DNA of 56,736 nt. Origin: CBFIHN01 sp965662575 (GTDB lineage Bacteria > Pseudomonadota > Gammaproteobacteria > Francisellales > CACEW01). A model generated the notes under the pieces. That model searched no databases, was not told where the DNA came from, and saw only the letters and a list, made by a program, of their open reading frames with translations. The position numbers were made by a program, and so were the translations under genes. The DNA lies in assembly GCA_965662575.1 (NCBI GenBank), contig CBFIHN010000005.1, forward strand, positions 1 to 56,736, in the 5' to 3' direction. Shown one piece after another: positions 15,671 to 24,928 of the stretch. Within the stretch, counting starts at the first letter, position 1, and every line of letters begins with the position of its first letter.

Positions 15671-16996
15671 ATGAAAACGCATGTTGATTTAATTATTCAA
15701 CCTCGATGGTTGATCACGGTTAATGCAAAAAATCAGGTTTTAGAGCACCATAGTTTAGTGGTTAATGCGGATAAAATTGTTGATATATTGCCTAATAAGG
15801 ATGTTTATCAATACTATTCAGCAACTCAAGAATTGTATCTTGAGGATCACGCCTTATTGCCAGGGTTTATTAATGCACATACGCATACGCCGATGAGCTT
15901 GATGCGAGGTTTAGCCGATGATTTGCCGCTAATGACTTGGTTGAATGACCATATTTGGCCCGCTGAAAAAGCCATTGTTAGCCCGCAGATGGTTGCCGAT
16001 GGCGCAGAGTTGGCCATTGCCGAAATGATCGCTTCAGGGACAACCTTCATTAACGACCTATACTTCCATATGGAAGGGGTAGCGAAAGTTGCGCATCTTG
16101 CAGGGATACGCGCTAACGTCGCACAGAACTTATTTTCGTTCCCAGGGCTGGCTGCAAAAAAACCAGAAGACTATATCACGCAAACAGAAGCTCTGATCGA
16201 AAATGTGGTCCCTTACCCCTTGGTGAGTGTCGCGTTGGGGCCTCATAGTCCATATGGTACGGATGATGATGTGCTAAAGAAGGTGAAAGAACTATCGATG
16301 CGTCATCATTTGCCTATTCATACCCATTTGCACGAGTCTCGAGATGAGATGGAGCAATATGCTGATGCAAAAGGGATGCGGCCACTTGCGGGTTTTAAAC
16401 AACTGGGCTTGTGCTCATCGAAGCTACAAGTTGCGCATATGGCGCATGTGGTTGACGAAGATATTGAGATTATGAAACGCACGGGTATGCATGTTATTCA
16501 TTGTCCTGAATCTAATATGAAATTGGCAAGTGGTGTTTGCCCTGCGCAAAAATTATTAAATGCTGGCATTAATGTGGCCTTAGCTACCGATGGTGCGGCC
16601 AGTAATAACGATTTGGATATGATCGGAGAAATGCGTAGTGCTGCATTTTTAGCGAAAATCACAGCAGGAAACCCTGAAGCCTTAAGTGCTGATACTGTTT
16701 TGCGTATGGCAACAATTAATGGGGCGAAAGCCTTGGGCTTTGCTGATGTGACCGGGTCGCTAGAAGTGGGGAAATCTGCTGATATGGTGGCAATTGACCT
16801 TAATGATCTATCGACCATGCCGGTGTATCATCCAGTGTCACAGATTGTGTATGCAGCAACACGTCATCAAGTATCCGATGTTTGGGTTGCTGGGCGTCAA
16901 TTATTGAAAGAAAAAGTGCTGCAAACGATGGATTTATCAGTCATAAAAGATAAGGTCACCTATTGGCAAAAGCAAATCCGCGAGGTATTTGCATGA
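15671..16996 (+). CDS. mtaD: 5-methylthioadenosine/S-adenosylhomocysteine deaminase (TRZ/ATZ amidohydrolase)
   Basis: The enzyme deaminates MTA/SAH to the inosine forms, part of methionine and adenine salvage. It has 441 residues and an amidohydrolase TIM barrel: metal-binding GFINAHTHTPMSLMRG near residue 60, the LGPHSPYGTDD block, HTHLHESRDE, the HIIHCP-like block VIHCPESNMKLASG and ATDGAASNNDLDM with the metal-binding Asp. The ATG at 15671 gives the normal family N-terminus; an upstream in-frame ATG at 15617 adds 18 residues unlike the family. Its stop overlaps the yceD start. Related deaminases for guanine or chlorinated triazines are excluded only by overall resemblance. Confidence 0.88.
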   Translation: MKTHVDLIIQPRWLITVNAKNQVLEHHSLVVNADKIVDILPNKDVYQYYSATQELYLEDHALLPGFINAHTHTPMSLMRGLADDLPLMTWLNDHIWPAEKAIVSPQMVADGAELAIAEMIASGTTFINDLYFHMEGVAKVAHLAGIRANVAQNLFSFPGLAAKKPEDYITQTEALIENVVPYPLVSVALGPHSPYGTDDDVLKKVKELSMRHHLPIHTHLHESRDEMEQYADAKGMRPLAGFKQLGLCSSKLQVAHMAHVVDEDIEIMKRTGMHVIHCPESNMKLASGVCPAQKLLNAGINVALATDGAASNNDLDMIGEMRSAAFLAKITAGNPEALSADTVLRMATINGAKALGFADVTGSLEVGKSADMVAIDLNDLSTMPVYHPVSQIVYAATRHQVSDVWVAGRQLLKEKVLQTMDLSVIKDKVTYWQKQIREVFA

Positions 16997-17526
16997 GTAA
17001 TCATCATGCATTGCCTACCAGTATTGATCCGCAACGCTTAGCCAAAGCACAACGAGAAATTAAAGCGCGTGTCAAAGTCAGTGACTTGTCTGATTTGAGT
17101 TCAGTGCTAGCGTCTGATCAAGATGTGTTAGTTGTGATGATGCAGTTTGCCTTTGATGAAAATCAGCACGTAATTATCGACTTATCGCTTAAAGGCGATG
17201 TGCAATTGCAGTGTCAGCGCTGTCTCCAAGACTTTGCTTGGCCTGTGGATATTGCCGCACGTGTTTATCCGGTATACAGCGATGAGCAAGCACAATCTTT
17301 GCCGCAGGACTGCGATGTGTTTTTACTGCAAGAGATTCATGTCGCGCCTGAAGATATTTTAAGTCAGGAGTTGTCCTTAGCATTGCCTTTGGTGCCCATG
17401 CATAACAGACAAGATTGTGCTTGGGTGCAAGATCAGGCATACTATACGGCTTTGAAAAAAGATGCCGATAGTCGCCAGCATCCATTTTCTGGCTTGGCTG
17501 ATTTGCAGAAACTTAGGAGAGAATAA
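16993..17526 (+). CDS. yceD: YceD family protein (DUF177), 23S rRNA accumulation
   Basis: YceD is a conserved partner gene of rpmF, needed for normal 23S rRNA accumulation in gamma-proteobacteria. The 177-residue product contains the DUF177 Cys-x2-Cys block (LQCQRCLQDF) and the acidic DVFLLQEIHVAPEDIL block typical of the family. The ATG at 16993 overlaps the mtaD stop (ATGA), and its stop TAA shares one base with the rpmF ATG. The order yceD-rpmF-plsX-fabH matches E. coli. Confidence 0.92.
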   Translation: MSNHHALPTSIDPQRLAKAQREIKARVKVSDLSDLSSVLASDQDVLVVMMQFAFDENQHVIIDLSLKGDVQLQCQRCLQDFAWPVDIAARVYPVYSDEQAQSLPQDCDVFLLQEIHVAPEDILSQELSLALPLVPMHNRQDCAWVQDQAYYTALKKDADSRQHPFSGLADLQKLRRE

Positions 17527-17705
17527 TGGCCGTCCAACAAAACAGAAAGACTCGTTCCAAGCGTGACATGCGTCGAGCTCATGATGCCTTAACTGGGCCA
17601 ACATTGACTGTTGATTCACAAACCGGAGAAACACATCGTCGTCACCATGTCAGCCCAAAAGGCATGTACCGCGGTCGTCAGGTAGTTAACCAAGACAGCG
17701 AGTAA
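17526..17705 (+). CDS. rpmF: 50S ribosomal protein L32
   Basis: The gene encodes 59 residues starting MAVQQNRKTRSKRDMRRAHD, a typical L32 start (E. coli [20 protein letters not shown]). The Tyr-Arg-Gly-Arg end (SPKGMYRGRQVV) is also typical. It lacks a zinc-ribbon cysteine set, the 'C-minus' form usual in gamma-proteobacteria. Its ATG overlaps the yceD stop by one base and plsX follows 7 bp later, tying ribosome and lipid synthesis in one transcript. Confidence 0.97.
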   Translation: MAVQQNRKTRSKRDMRRAHDALTGPTLTVDSQTGETHRRHHVSPKGMYRGRQVVNQDSE

Positions 17706-17712
17706 TCGCTAT

Positions 17713-18789
17713 ATGGTCACTATTGCGATTGATGCATTAGGCGGTGATCACGGTCTTAAAAGTACGTTGCCTGCGGCAGTGCATGCGTTAAAACAATTTC
17801 CTGAGTTGCGTATTATTTTGGTTGGCGATGAAAATGTTTTACGACGTGCGATGCGTAAGAAAAAATTGGCTAAACACGCTAGGCTGACCATCCATCACGC
17901 TTCCGAGGTGGTGGATATGGATGAGTCACCGGCTTTGGCACTACGAAACAAAAAAGACTCATCGATGCGTGTGGCGATTAATTTAGTTAAAGAAGGTGCT
18001 GCTCAAGCTTGTGTTAGTGCTGGTAATACGGGTGCTTTGATGGCCACTGCCCGTTTTGTATTGAAAATGATTCCGGGTATTGATCGTCCGGCAATTATTT
18101 ATGAAATGCCGGCAGTTGATAAGCAGAGTGGTGAACGTACTTCAACGCACATGCTTGATTTGGGTGCAAATGTTGAGTGTAGTGCTGATCATTTATTTCA
18201 ATTCGCTGTGATGGGCTCTGTGATTGCTGAAGCGCTTGATGGTAATCCGTCACCTCGTGTCTCTTTATTGAATATTGGTTCTGAAGAAATGAAAGGGCTT
18301 GATAACATCAAAGAAGCAGGACAAATGCTTCAGAACTGCTCCAGCCTCAATTATACCGGTTATGTCGAGGGTAATGACTTATTTAATGGTTCAACGGATG
18401 TTGTGGTCTGCGATGGCTTTATTGGCAACATCGCACTGAAAACAGCAGAAGGTGTTGCTCAGTTTCTAGGAAGTACCTTGAAAAATGCGTTTGCGCGGAC
18501 TTGGTGGGCTAAGATCTGTGGTATTTTTGCTGCGCCTGTTTTATTGCGGGTTAAGCATAAAGTCGATATTCGGCATTACAATGGTGCCACCTTTGTTGGT
18601 CTTAAAGGCTTAGTCGTCAAGAGCCATGGACGTGCAGGGCCAACAGCCTTTTTTGTCGCGATTAAAAAAGCCTTACAAGAAATTGAGAAAGATGTGCCTA
18701 GTTTGACACATGAGCGTGTTGAAACGCTGCTCCAGCAATTGGCCGAAAAAAAAGCGCAAGAAGAACTAGTCGCTGAACATGAAGGTTAA
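17713..18789 (+). CDS. plsX: Phosphate acyltransferase PlsX
   Basis: PlsX makes acyl-phosphate from acyl-ACP for phospholipid synthesis by PlsY. The 358-residue protein begins with IAIDALGGDHG and has the SAGNTGALMATARF block, the GANVECSADHL block and CDGFIGNIALKTAEG, all typical. It follows rpmF by 7 bp and overlaps fabH by 11 bp, so expression is coupled. It is a peripheral membrane enzyme with no transmembrane segment seen. No plsY is in the window, but a plsC homologue is at 28054. Confidence 0.96.
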   Translation: MVTIAIDALGGDHGLKSTLPAAVHALKQFPELRIILVGDENVLRRAMRKKKLAKHARLTIHHASEVVDMDESPALALRNKKDSSMRVAINLVKEGAAQACVSAGNTGALMATARFVLKMIPGIDRPAIIYEMPAVDKQSGERTSTHMLDLGANVECSADHLFQFAVMGSVIAEALDGNPSPRVSLLNIGSEEMKGLDNIKEAGQMLQNCSSLNYTGYVEGNDLFNGSTDVVVCDGFIGNIALKTAEGVAQFLGSTLKNAFARTWWAKICGIFAAPVLLRVKHKVDIRHYNGATFVGLKGLVVKSHGRAGPTAFFVAIKKALQEIEKDVPSLTHERVETLLQQLAEKKAQEELVAEHEG

Positions 18790-19750
18790 AATTTCAGGGA
18801 CAGGCAGTTATTTGCCGGATCGTTGTGTCAGTAACGATGAGCTATCAACGATGGTTGATACCTCTGATCAATGGATTCAACAACGTGCGGGTATTCAATC
18901 CCGTCATATTGCGCAAGTACACGAAACGACAAGTTTTATGGCGGCTGAGTCGGCTAAAAAAGCATTGGCATCAGCTCAGCTAAGGTCTCAGGATATTGAT
19001 CTCATTGTGGTTGCAACATCCACGGCTGATAATGCAATGCCAAGTTGTGCTAGCTTAGTTCAAGGTGCTTTAGGTATCGAAGATTGTATCGCATTTGATT
19101 TGAATGCAGCTTGCAGTGGCTTCATTTATGCGGTCTCAACAGCGCAAGCCTATTTTAAATCAGGCATGGTTAAGCATGCTCTCATTATTGGTGCTGAACG
19201 GATGTCTCGCCTATTGGATTGGGATGATCGCAGCACCTGTGTGTTGTTTGGTGATGGTGCCGGTGCTGCTGTTTTCAGTGCGGTGGGTCATGGTGAGAGT
19301 GCATTATTGTCAACGCATATTCATTCAACCGGGGCGCACAAAGATTTACTCTATGTCTCAGAGCATTTTTCAGCAGAGCCATTTGCTCATAGCCGTTCTG
19401 GTGGCTGTATCAATATGCTCGGCAATAAGGTGTTTAAATTTGCCGTGAATAAACTGGGTGAAATCGTTGATGAAGTATTAAGTTCAAACCAGCTTGAGCG
19501 TGGTGATATTGATTGGTTAATTCCACATCAGGCAAATTCTCGTATTATTGAAGCCACTGCGAAAAAATTAAATTTGCCGATGAGCCGTGTGGTGTTAACT
19601 TTGGCTCAGCATGGCAATACCTCTGCGGCTTCAGTGCCTTTAGCCTTGGATCATGCGGTGCAACAAGGTGATGTCAAGCGTGGTGAACTATTGTTGTTGG
19701 AAGCTTTTGGTGCCGGCTTTGTTTGGGGCGCTGCATTAATTCGCTATTAA
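18779..19750 (+). CDS. fabH: 3-oxoacyl-ACP synthase III
   Basis: FabH condenses acetyl-CoA with malonyl-ACP to begin each fatty acid. The 323-residue thiolase-fold protein shows Cys near residue 112 in LNAACSGFIYA, His in LIPHQAN and Asn in LAQHGNTSAAS, the catalytic triad of KAS III. The frame opens inside the plsX 3' end (11-bp overlap), as in many gamma-proteobacteria. FabD follows 38 bp later with its own strong ribosome-binding site. Confidence 0.96.
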   Translation: MKVKISGTGSYLPDRCVSNDELSTMVDTSDQWIQQRAGIQSRHIAQVHETTSFMAAESAKKALASAQLRSQDIDLIVVATSTADNAMPSCASLVQGALGIEDCIAFDLNAACSGFIYAVSTAQAYFKSGMVKHALIIGAERMSRLLDWDDRSTCVLFGDGAGAAVFSAVGHGESALLSTHIHSTGAHKDLLYVSEHFSAEPFAHSRSGGCINMLGNKVFKFAVNKLGEIVDEVLSSNQLERGDIDWLIPHQANSRIIEATAKKLNLPMSRVVLTLAQHGNTSAASVPLALDHAVQQGDVKRGELLLLEAFGAGFVWGAALIRY

Positions 19751-19788
19751 TCTTATATTTTTTTAATGTCTAAAAAGGAGTTCTTCCT

Positions 19789-20706
19789 GTGAAAGCATTT
19801 ATTTTCCCTGGTCAAGGATCACAAAAATTAGGCATGTTGTCTGATTTCTATCAAGAATATGCTCAAGTTGCTGACATTTTTACTGAAGCTAGTGACGTGC
19901 TCGGTTATGACCTATGGCAAACCATTCAAAATGATGAGCAAAAACTTGGGCAAACGGAATATACACAACCCGCATTATTAGCATCGAGTATTGCTATTTG
20001 GCGTGTATATCAATCTCTGGGTCATGACCAGCCAGCTTACCTTGCGGGACACAGTTTGGGTGAGTACAGTGCGCTGGTTGCAGCCGGTGCGTTATCTTTT
20101 GCTGATGGCTTACGTTTGGTCGCTAAGCGTGGTCAATTGATGCAGAGCGCGGTGCCGCAAGGGCAGGGTGCGATGGCGGTTGTGTTAAATCTGACGAATG
20201 AACAGGTGCAGCAATGTTGTCAACAAGTCACATCAGGTTTGGTTTCTGCCGTTAATTTTAATGCTCCGGGTCAGGTGGTTATTGCTGGAGAAACTATGGC
20301 AGTTGACGCTGCATTACCTATTGCTAAAGAGATGGGAGCCAAGCGAGCCATGAGATTACCGGTTAGTGTGCCTTCACACTGTGCGTTAATGGCGCCAGCG
20401 GCCGAGCGGTTGCAGCAAGCATTGGCACAGGTCATTATTTCTCAACCAACCCTCCCGGTGATTCACAATGTTGATGTTGAGATGCATGAACAGCCAGAGG
20501 ATATTATGCGAGCGCTAGTTGCTCAATTAACGGGTCCAGTGCGTTGGGTTGAGACGATAGAAAAACTCTCAAGCTTGGACGTTGATCAATTTGTTGAATG
20601 TGGCCCAGGGGCAGTATTGACCGGTTTAGGTAAAAGAATCATCAAAGAGGCTCAACATGTATCGTTGAGTAAAATAGAAACACTGAAGGGGTTTTTTCAT
20701 GGATAA
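19789..20706 (+). CDS. fabD: Malonyl-CoA:ACP transacylase
   Basis: FabD loads malonate onto acyl carrier protein. Its 305 residues contain FPGQGSQKLGM at the N-terminus, the nucleophilic Ser in AGHSLGEYSALVAAG near residue 90, the VPSHCALM block with catalytic His and the GPGAVLTGL block. It starts with GTG, preceded by AAGGAG. It overlaps fabG by 8 bp. No acpP gene follows, unlike the common fabD-fabG-acpP-fabF order. Confidence 0.96.
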   Translation: MKAFIFPGQGSQKLGMLSDFYQEYAQVADIFTEASDVLGYDLWQTIQNDEQKLGQTEYTQPALLASSIAIWRVYQSLGHDQPAYLAGHSLGEYSALVAAGALSFADGLRLVAKRGQLMQSAVPQGQGAMAVVLNLTNEQVQQCCQQVTSGLVSAVNFNAPGQVVIAGETMAVDAALPIAKEMGAKRAMRLPVSVPSHCALMAPAAERLQQALAQVIISQPTLPVIHNVDVEMHEQPEDIMRALVAQLTGPVRWVETIEKLSSLDVDQFVECGPGAVLTGLGKRIIKEAQHVSLSKIETLKGFFHG

Positions 20707-21436
20707 GCGTATTGCATTAATTACTGGTGCCAGTCGGGGTATTGGGCGTGTGATTTTAGAGCAATTAGCAATGGCTGGTTGTTATGTGATTGGCACAGCA
20801 ACGTCTGAATCAGGTGCGCAAAAAATCGGCGCATATATTGAAGAGGCTGGCTTTGCAGGTGAAGGACAAGTATTAAATATTGCCGAAGCTGATTCGATTA
20901 GCGCTTTGCTGGCTAATCTAAAAGCAACCAGTGGTATGCCGGAAGTTTTAGTTAATAATGCGGGAATCACGCGTGATAACCTGCTAATGCGCATGAGTGA
21001 TCAAGAGTGGAGTCAGGTGATTAATACAAATCTAACCGGCATTTTTTACCTCACCAAAGGCTGTTTGCGTGCGATGATGAAAGCGCGTGCCGGTCGAATT
21101 ATTTCGGTTGGTTCTGTCGTGGGTACTGCTGGCAATCCAGGTCAGGCAAACTATTGTGCTGCAAAAGCAGGGGTCATTGGGTTTTCAAAGTCATTGGCAC
21201 GTGAAGTCGCTTCAAGAAATATCACCGTTAATGTGGTTGCACCTGGTTTTATTCAAACTGATATGACCGATGTCTTAAGTGATGAGCAAAAGGCTAGTTT
21301 GGTCAAGGCGATTCCGATGCAGCGCATAGGCAAACCTGATGATATTGCTGCAGTAGTTAATTTCTTAGCCTCTAAAAATGCGGGGTATATTACGGGTGAA
21401 ACCATTCATGTGAATGGTGGGATGCTGATGGCTTAG
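20699..21436 (+). CDS. fabG: 3-oxoacyl-ACP reductase
   Basis: FabG reduces 3-oxoacyl-ACP with NADPH. This 245-residue short-chain dehydrogenase has the nucleotide motif TGASRGIG at residues 9-16, NNAGITRDNLLMRM, the catalytic Ser in ISVGSVVG, Tyr-x3-Lys in NYCAAKAG, and the C-terminal GYITGETIHVNGGM. It overlaps fabD by 8 bp. The 114 bp downstream to dksA hold an unusual T8 run at about 21505 but no gene; acpP and fabF are absent here. Confidence 0.96.
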   Translation: MDKRIALITGASRGIGRVILEQLAMAGCYVIGTATSESGAQKIGAYIEEAGFAGEGQVLNIAEADSISALLANLKATSGMPEVLVNNAGITRDNLLMRMSDQEWSQVINTNLTGIFYLTKGCLRAMMKARAGRIISVGSVVGTAGNPGQANYCAAKAGVIGFSKSLAREVASRNITVNVVAPGFIQTDMTDVLSDEQKASLVKAIPMQRIGKPDDIAAVVNFLASKNAGYITGETIHVNGGMLMA

Positions 21437-21550
21437 CCAGTGATGCTGATTTGGCAATAACACGTTAGTGACCGTAGTCGTTATAACCATTGCGTTAGCC
21501 AGTTTTTTTTGATAGTTTCCCGCCTCAGTTGGAATTAGTGGAGAGAAAAA

Positions 21551-21973
21551 ATGTCTGTTGATAGTTTTAAGCAGTTTACGCCTTATGACCTTAAAGACAA
21601 TGAAGACTATATGAATGAAGCGCAACAAGCGCATTTCAAAGAAATTTTGCTTAACTGGAAGCAGGAGTTAATGCAAGAAGTTGATGGCACCATGGATCGG
21701 ATGAAAGACGAGGCGGCTAATTTCCCAGACCCTAGTGACCGTGCAACGCAAGAAGAAGAGTTTAGTTTAGAGCTCAGAACCCGTGACCGAGAACGCAAAC
21801 TGATTAAAAAAATTGATGAGTCTCTTGAATCATTGAATGCCAGTGACTATGGTTACTGTGAGGCCTGTGGTGTTGAAATTGGTGTTCGTCGCCTAGAAGC
21901 ACGCCCAACGGCAACACAGTGCATTGACTGCAAAACTTTAGATGAAATTAAAGAAAAACAAGTCTATGGTTAA
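21551..21973 (+). CDS. dksA: RNA polymerase-binding transcription factor DksA
   Basis: DksA enters the RNA polymerase secondary channel and, with ppGpp, represses rRNA/tRNA promoters and activates amino acid promoters. The 140-residue protein (E. coli 151) has the long coiled coil with DPSDRATQEEEFSLELRTRD at its tip and a four-Cys zinc finger (CEACGVEIGVRRLEARP then CIDC). GTGGAGAG precedes the ATG. It is followed 12 bp later by pcnB, as in E. coli and relatives. A truncated finger-less paralogue is not seen here. Confidence 0.96.
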   Translation: MSVDSFKQFTPYDLKDNEDYMNEAQQAHFKEILLNWKQELMQEVDGTMDRMKDEAANFPDPSDRATQEEEFSLELRTRDRERKLIKKIDESLESLNASDYGYCEACGVEIGVRRLEARPTATQCIDCKTLDEIKEKQVYG

Positions 21974-21985
21974 TGGCTAGTCATC

Positions 21986-23224
21986 ATGACGCACAAACAA
22001 TCACAAGAGGGCATCACAGCCAGTGGTGTGCCGACGCATGTTTATGAAATCATTCGAGATCTAAAACAAGCTGGCTTTGAGGCCTATATCGTTGGTGGCT
22101 GGGTGCGCGATTGTTTAATTGGCTTACAGCCTAAAGACTTTGATATTGCGACTGATGCCCATCCTGAACAAGTGAAAGCAATTTTTTCTAACTGCCGGCT
22201 GATTGGTCGGCGCTTTCGTTTGGCGCATATCTATTATCGTCGTCATATTGTTGAAGTGGCAACCTTTCGTGCAAGCCATGAGCAAGCGGCTTGTGAATCA
22301 CAAGCAGATACGCAAGATGGCATGATTATCCGTGATAATGTTTATGGGACATTGGAAGAAGATGCCGTACGTCGTGATTTCACTGCAAACGCACTCTATT
22401 ATGATCCGGTTGATGAGCAATATGTTGATTTTGTCGGCGCGCGTCATGATATCGATAAGAAGGTTTTGCGCATTATTGGTGAACCAACATTGCGTTTTCA
22501 GGAAGATCCTGTGCGTGTTCTACGAGCAATTCGTATTGCTAATAAAACAAAATTTTCAATTGAGCCTAGAACATCAATGGCAATGGAAAAAGCCGCGGGT
22601 TTGCTCAGTCATATTCCGCCAGGCCGCTTATATGATGAGTACAGTAAGTTATTTTTATCTGGGTGTTCTTGGCAAAACTTTGCGTCTATGAGGCAGTTTG
22701 GTGTATTCAAAACTTTATTCCCTTCAACTGCCCTATGTTTGCATGAATCACCACAATTTTCCTTGATGATCGAGAGATCATTGCAGAATACAGATGAGCG
22801 TATTCTAGAGAATAAAGGGATTAACCCGGCTTTTCTATTAGCCGTATTTTTATGGCAGCCTCTGCAAAATCACTTAACGTTGCTCTCGGCACAGTCACCT
22901 GATTTACATTCTTTTGTCTTATTTAATCAAGCGGTTAGTGGGGTGCTTGCCGATCAGGTGAAATACACCGCTATTCCTCGGCGTTTTGCCCAGGTGATTC
23001 GTCAAATATGGAGCATGCAACACGGTCTTGAGCTGCGGCGCCCACGACAAATACTACGCATCTTGGGGCATATGCGTTTTCGTGCGGCGTATGATTTTTT
23101 ACTATTGCGCCAAGAAGCCGGAGAGATTGAGGAGGCATTGGTTGAATGGTGGACTCAAATTCAATATGCTGACGACGTACTCAAAGAAGAAATGATTAAT
23201 GATTTGAAATTAGCAAAGCCTTAA
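21986..23224 (+). CDS. pcnB: Poly(A) polymerase I
   Basis: PcnB adds poly(A) tails to RNA 3' ends and promotes decay. The 412-residue protein carries the nucleotidyltransferase block YIVGGWVRDCLIGLQPKDFD with the catalytic Asp pair (PKDFDIATDA) and the RRDFTANALYYDP block, separating it from CCA-adding enzyme only by lineage-specific features. RVLRAIRIANKTKF matches PcnB. The C-terminal basic tail of E. coli PcnB (465 residues) is shorter here. It lies 12 bp behind dksA, so the two may be co-transcribed. Confidence 0.93.
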   Translation: MTHKQSQEGITASGVPTHVYEIIRDLKQAGFEAYIVGGWVRDCLIGLQPKDFDIATDAHPEQVKAIFSNCRLIGRRFRLAHIYYRRHIVEVATFRASHEQAACESQADTQDGMIIRDNVYGTLEEDAVRRDFTANALYYDPVDEQYVDFVGARHDIDKKVLRIIGEPTLRFQEDPVRVLRAIRIANKTKFSIEPRTSMAMEKAAGLLSHIPPGRLYDEYSKLFLSGCSWQNFASMRQFGVFKTLFPSTALCLHESPQFSLMIERSLQNTDERILENKGINPAFLLAVFLWQPLQNHLTLLSAQSPDLHSFVLFNQAVSGVLADQVKYTAIPRRFAQVIRQIWSMQHGLELRRPRQILRILGHMRFRAAYDFLLLRQEAGEIEEALVEWWTQIQYADDVLKEEMINDLKLAKP

Positions 23225-23276
23225 AACAACAGTGTTTGCTGACAACAATAAGTATTAAAAAAATGGATGACTTTCT

Positions 23277-24896
23277 ATGAGCAATTTAGAACAATACGCG
23301 ACGGCATTATCCCAACAAGGCTTGGCTGAGCTATTTGCTGACAATGCTCAGCGTTTCCAACAGTTTTCATTGCAAGCTGGTGATTTATTTTTGGACTATT
23401 CTAAAAATTGGCTTGATCAGCGATGCTTTGATTGTTTGATTGAATTGGCCGAGGATAAAAATCTTCCTGGTGCGATTAAACAACTATTTTCAGGGGAAAA
23501 GGTGAATCATACGGAAGGGCGTGCAGCCATGCATATGGCACTACGTAACCCTGATTCAGTTTCTGTGCTGATTGATGATGAAGATGTTATGCCACAGGTG
23601 GTGGCTGAACGTGAGAGGATCAAAGCTTTTGTTCAGGCAATTTATGATGGTCATTGGCGTGGCTATACGGATCAGTTAATTACCGATGTGGTGAATATTG
23701 GTATTGGTGGCTCAGATCTTGGCCCGCGGATGGTGGTTGAAGCACTGAAGCCGTATCATGTGAAAGACGTGACTTGTCATTATGTTGCCAATGTTGATGG
23801 TGCTGATATCGCTGATGTTTTACAACAGCTTGAACCGGAGACCACATTATTTATTATCGCGTCAAAAACTTTCACGACGCAAGAGACTTTGCTCAATGCA
23901 AACACCGCGAAAGCTTGGCTACAAGAGGCAATGCCAAGTCGCAAGGCTATTGCTAAGCATTTCGTGGCGATTACCAGTCATATCAACAATGCAGTGAAGT
24001 TTGGGATTGATGAGGAAAACTGCTTTGCGATGTGGGACTGGGTCGGCGGGCGTTATTCTTTGTGGTCTAGCATTGGTTTGTCAATTGCCTTAGCAATTGG
24101 TTATGAGGGGTTTGAAGCACTGCTAGCCGGTGCGCACGAAATCGATCGGCATTTCCAATCTGCCCCGCTCACTGACAATATGCCAGTGATTCTTGGGGTA
24201 TTAAGCTATTACTATGTCAAGTACTGTCATGCGCGTTCTGAAGCCGTGCTGCCTTATTCGCAATATCTTGATAAATTGCCGAGCTATTTACAACAAGCCG
24301 TGATGGAAAGCTTGGGTAAATCAGTCAAAAATGATGGCTCTTCAGTGGGCTATGCCACCTGCCCAATTTTGTGGGGGGGAATTGGCACGAATGGTCAACA
24401 CGCATTTCATCAGCTCTTGCATCAAGGGACTGTACTCAATCCCATTGATTTTATCTTGCCATTACATGGTCACACCGGTTTAGAAGAACATCAAAAAACA
24501 TTGGTGGCGCATTGCTTGGCGCAGTCTCAGGCACTGATGCAGGGGCAACAAGAAGATGATATCTATGCGGTATTACTAGCTCAGGGAATGGACAATACCA
24601 AGGCCAGTCTTTTAGCCAAGCATAAAACAATACCAGGCAATCGTCCGAATAATATGCTTGTTTTTAACCAGTTAACGCCTCATAGTTTGGGTAGTTTGAT
24701 CGCATTGTATGAGCATAAAATTTATGTGCTCAGTGTATTGTGGGATCTCAATGCCTTCGACCAGTGGGGTGTTGAGTTAGGTAAAAAATTAGCTGGGCCG
24801 ATCTTAACAGCACTCAATGATGAAGAGGTTGAGACTAACCTTGATCCATCAACTGATGGTTTGGTTTCCCGCTATCATTATACGAGTAATATTTGA
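23277..24896 (+). CDS. pgi: Glucose-6-phosphate isomerase
   Basis: Pgi interconverts glucose-6-phosphate and fructose-6-phosphate. The 539-residue protein (E. coli 549) shows NIGIGGSDLGPRMV, the ASKTFTTQET block, the WDWVGGRYSLWSSIGLSIAL signature and GLEEHQKTLVAHCLAQSQAL. The C-terminal catalytic-Lys block is present around residue 505 (QWGVELGKKLA). It follows pcnB by 52 bp, probably with its own start signal; convergent transcription from the propeller gene meets 32 bp beyond its stop. Confidence 0.96.
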   Translation: MSNLEQYATALSQQGLAELFADNAQRFQQFSLQAGDLFLDYSKNWLDQRCFDCLIELAEDKNLPGAIKQLFSGEKVNHTEGRAAMHMALRNPDSVSVLIDDEDVMPQVVAERERIKAFVQAIYDGHWRGYTDQLITDVVNIGIGGSDLGPRMVVEALKPYHVKDVTCHYVANVDGADIADVLQQLEPETTLFIIASKTFTTQETLLNANTAKAWLQEAMPSRKAIAKHFVAITSHINNAVKFGIDEENCFAMWDWVGGRYSLWSSIGLSIALAIGYEGFEALLAGAHEIDRHFQSAPLTDNMPVILGVLSYYYVKYCHARSEAVLPYSQYLDKLPSYLQQAVMESLGKSVKNDGSSVGYATCPILWGGIGTNGQHAFHQLLHQGTVLNPIDFILPLHGHTGLEEHQKTLVAHCLAQSQALMQGQQEDDIYAVLLAQGMDNTKASLLAKHKTIPGNRPNNMLVFNQLTPHSLGSLIALYEHKIYVLSVLWDLNAFDQWGVELGKKLAGPILTALNDEEVETNLDPSTDGLVSRYHYTSNI

Positions 24897-24928
24897 TCAG
24901 TTGGGTGTGACCGCGATATCAGAGTTAA

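Noticed and set aside
21437..21550. Missed acpP after fabG
   Set aside because: No reading frame with the carrier-protein DSL motif exists in the 114-bp gap.
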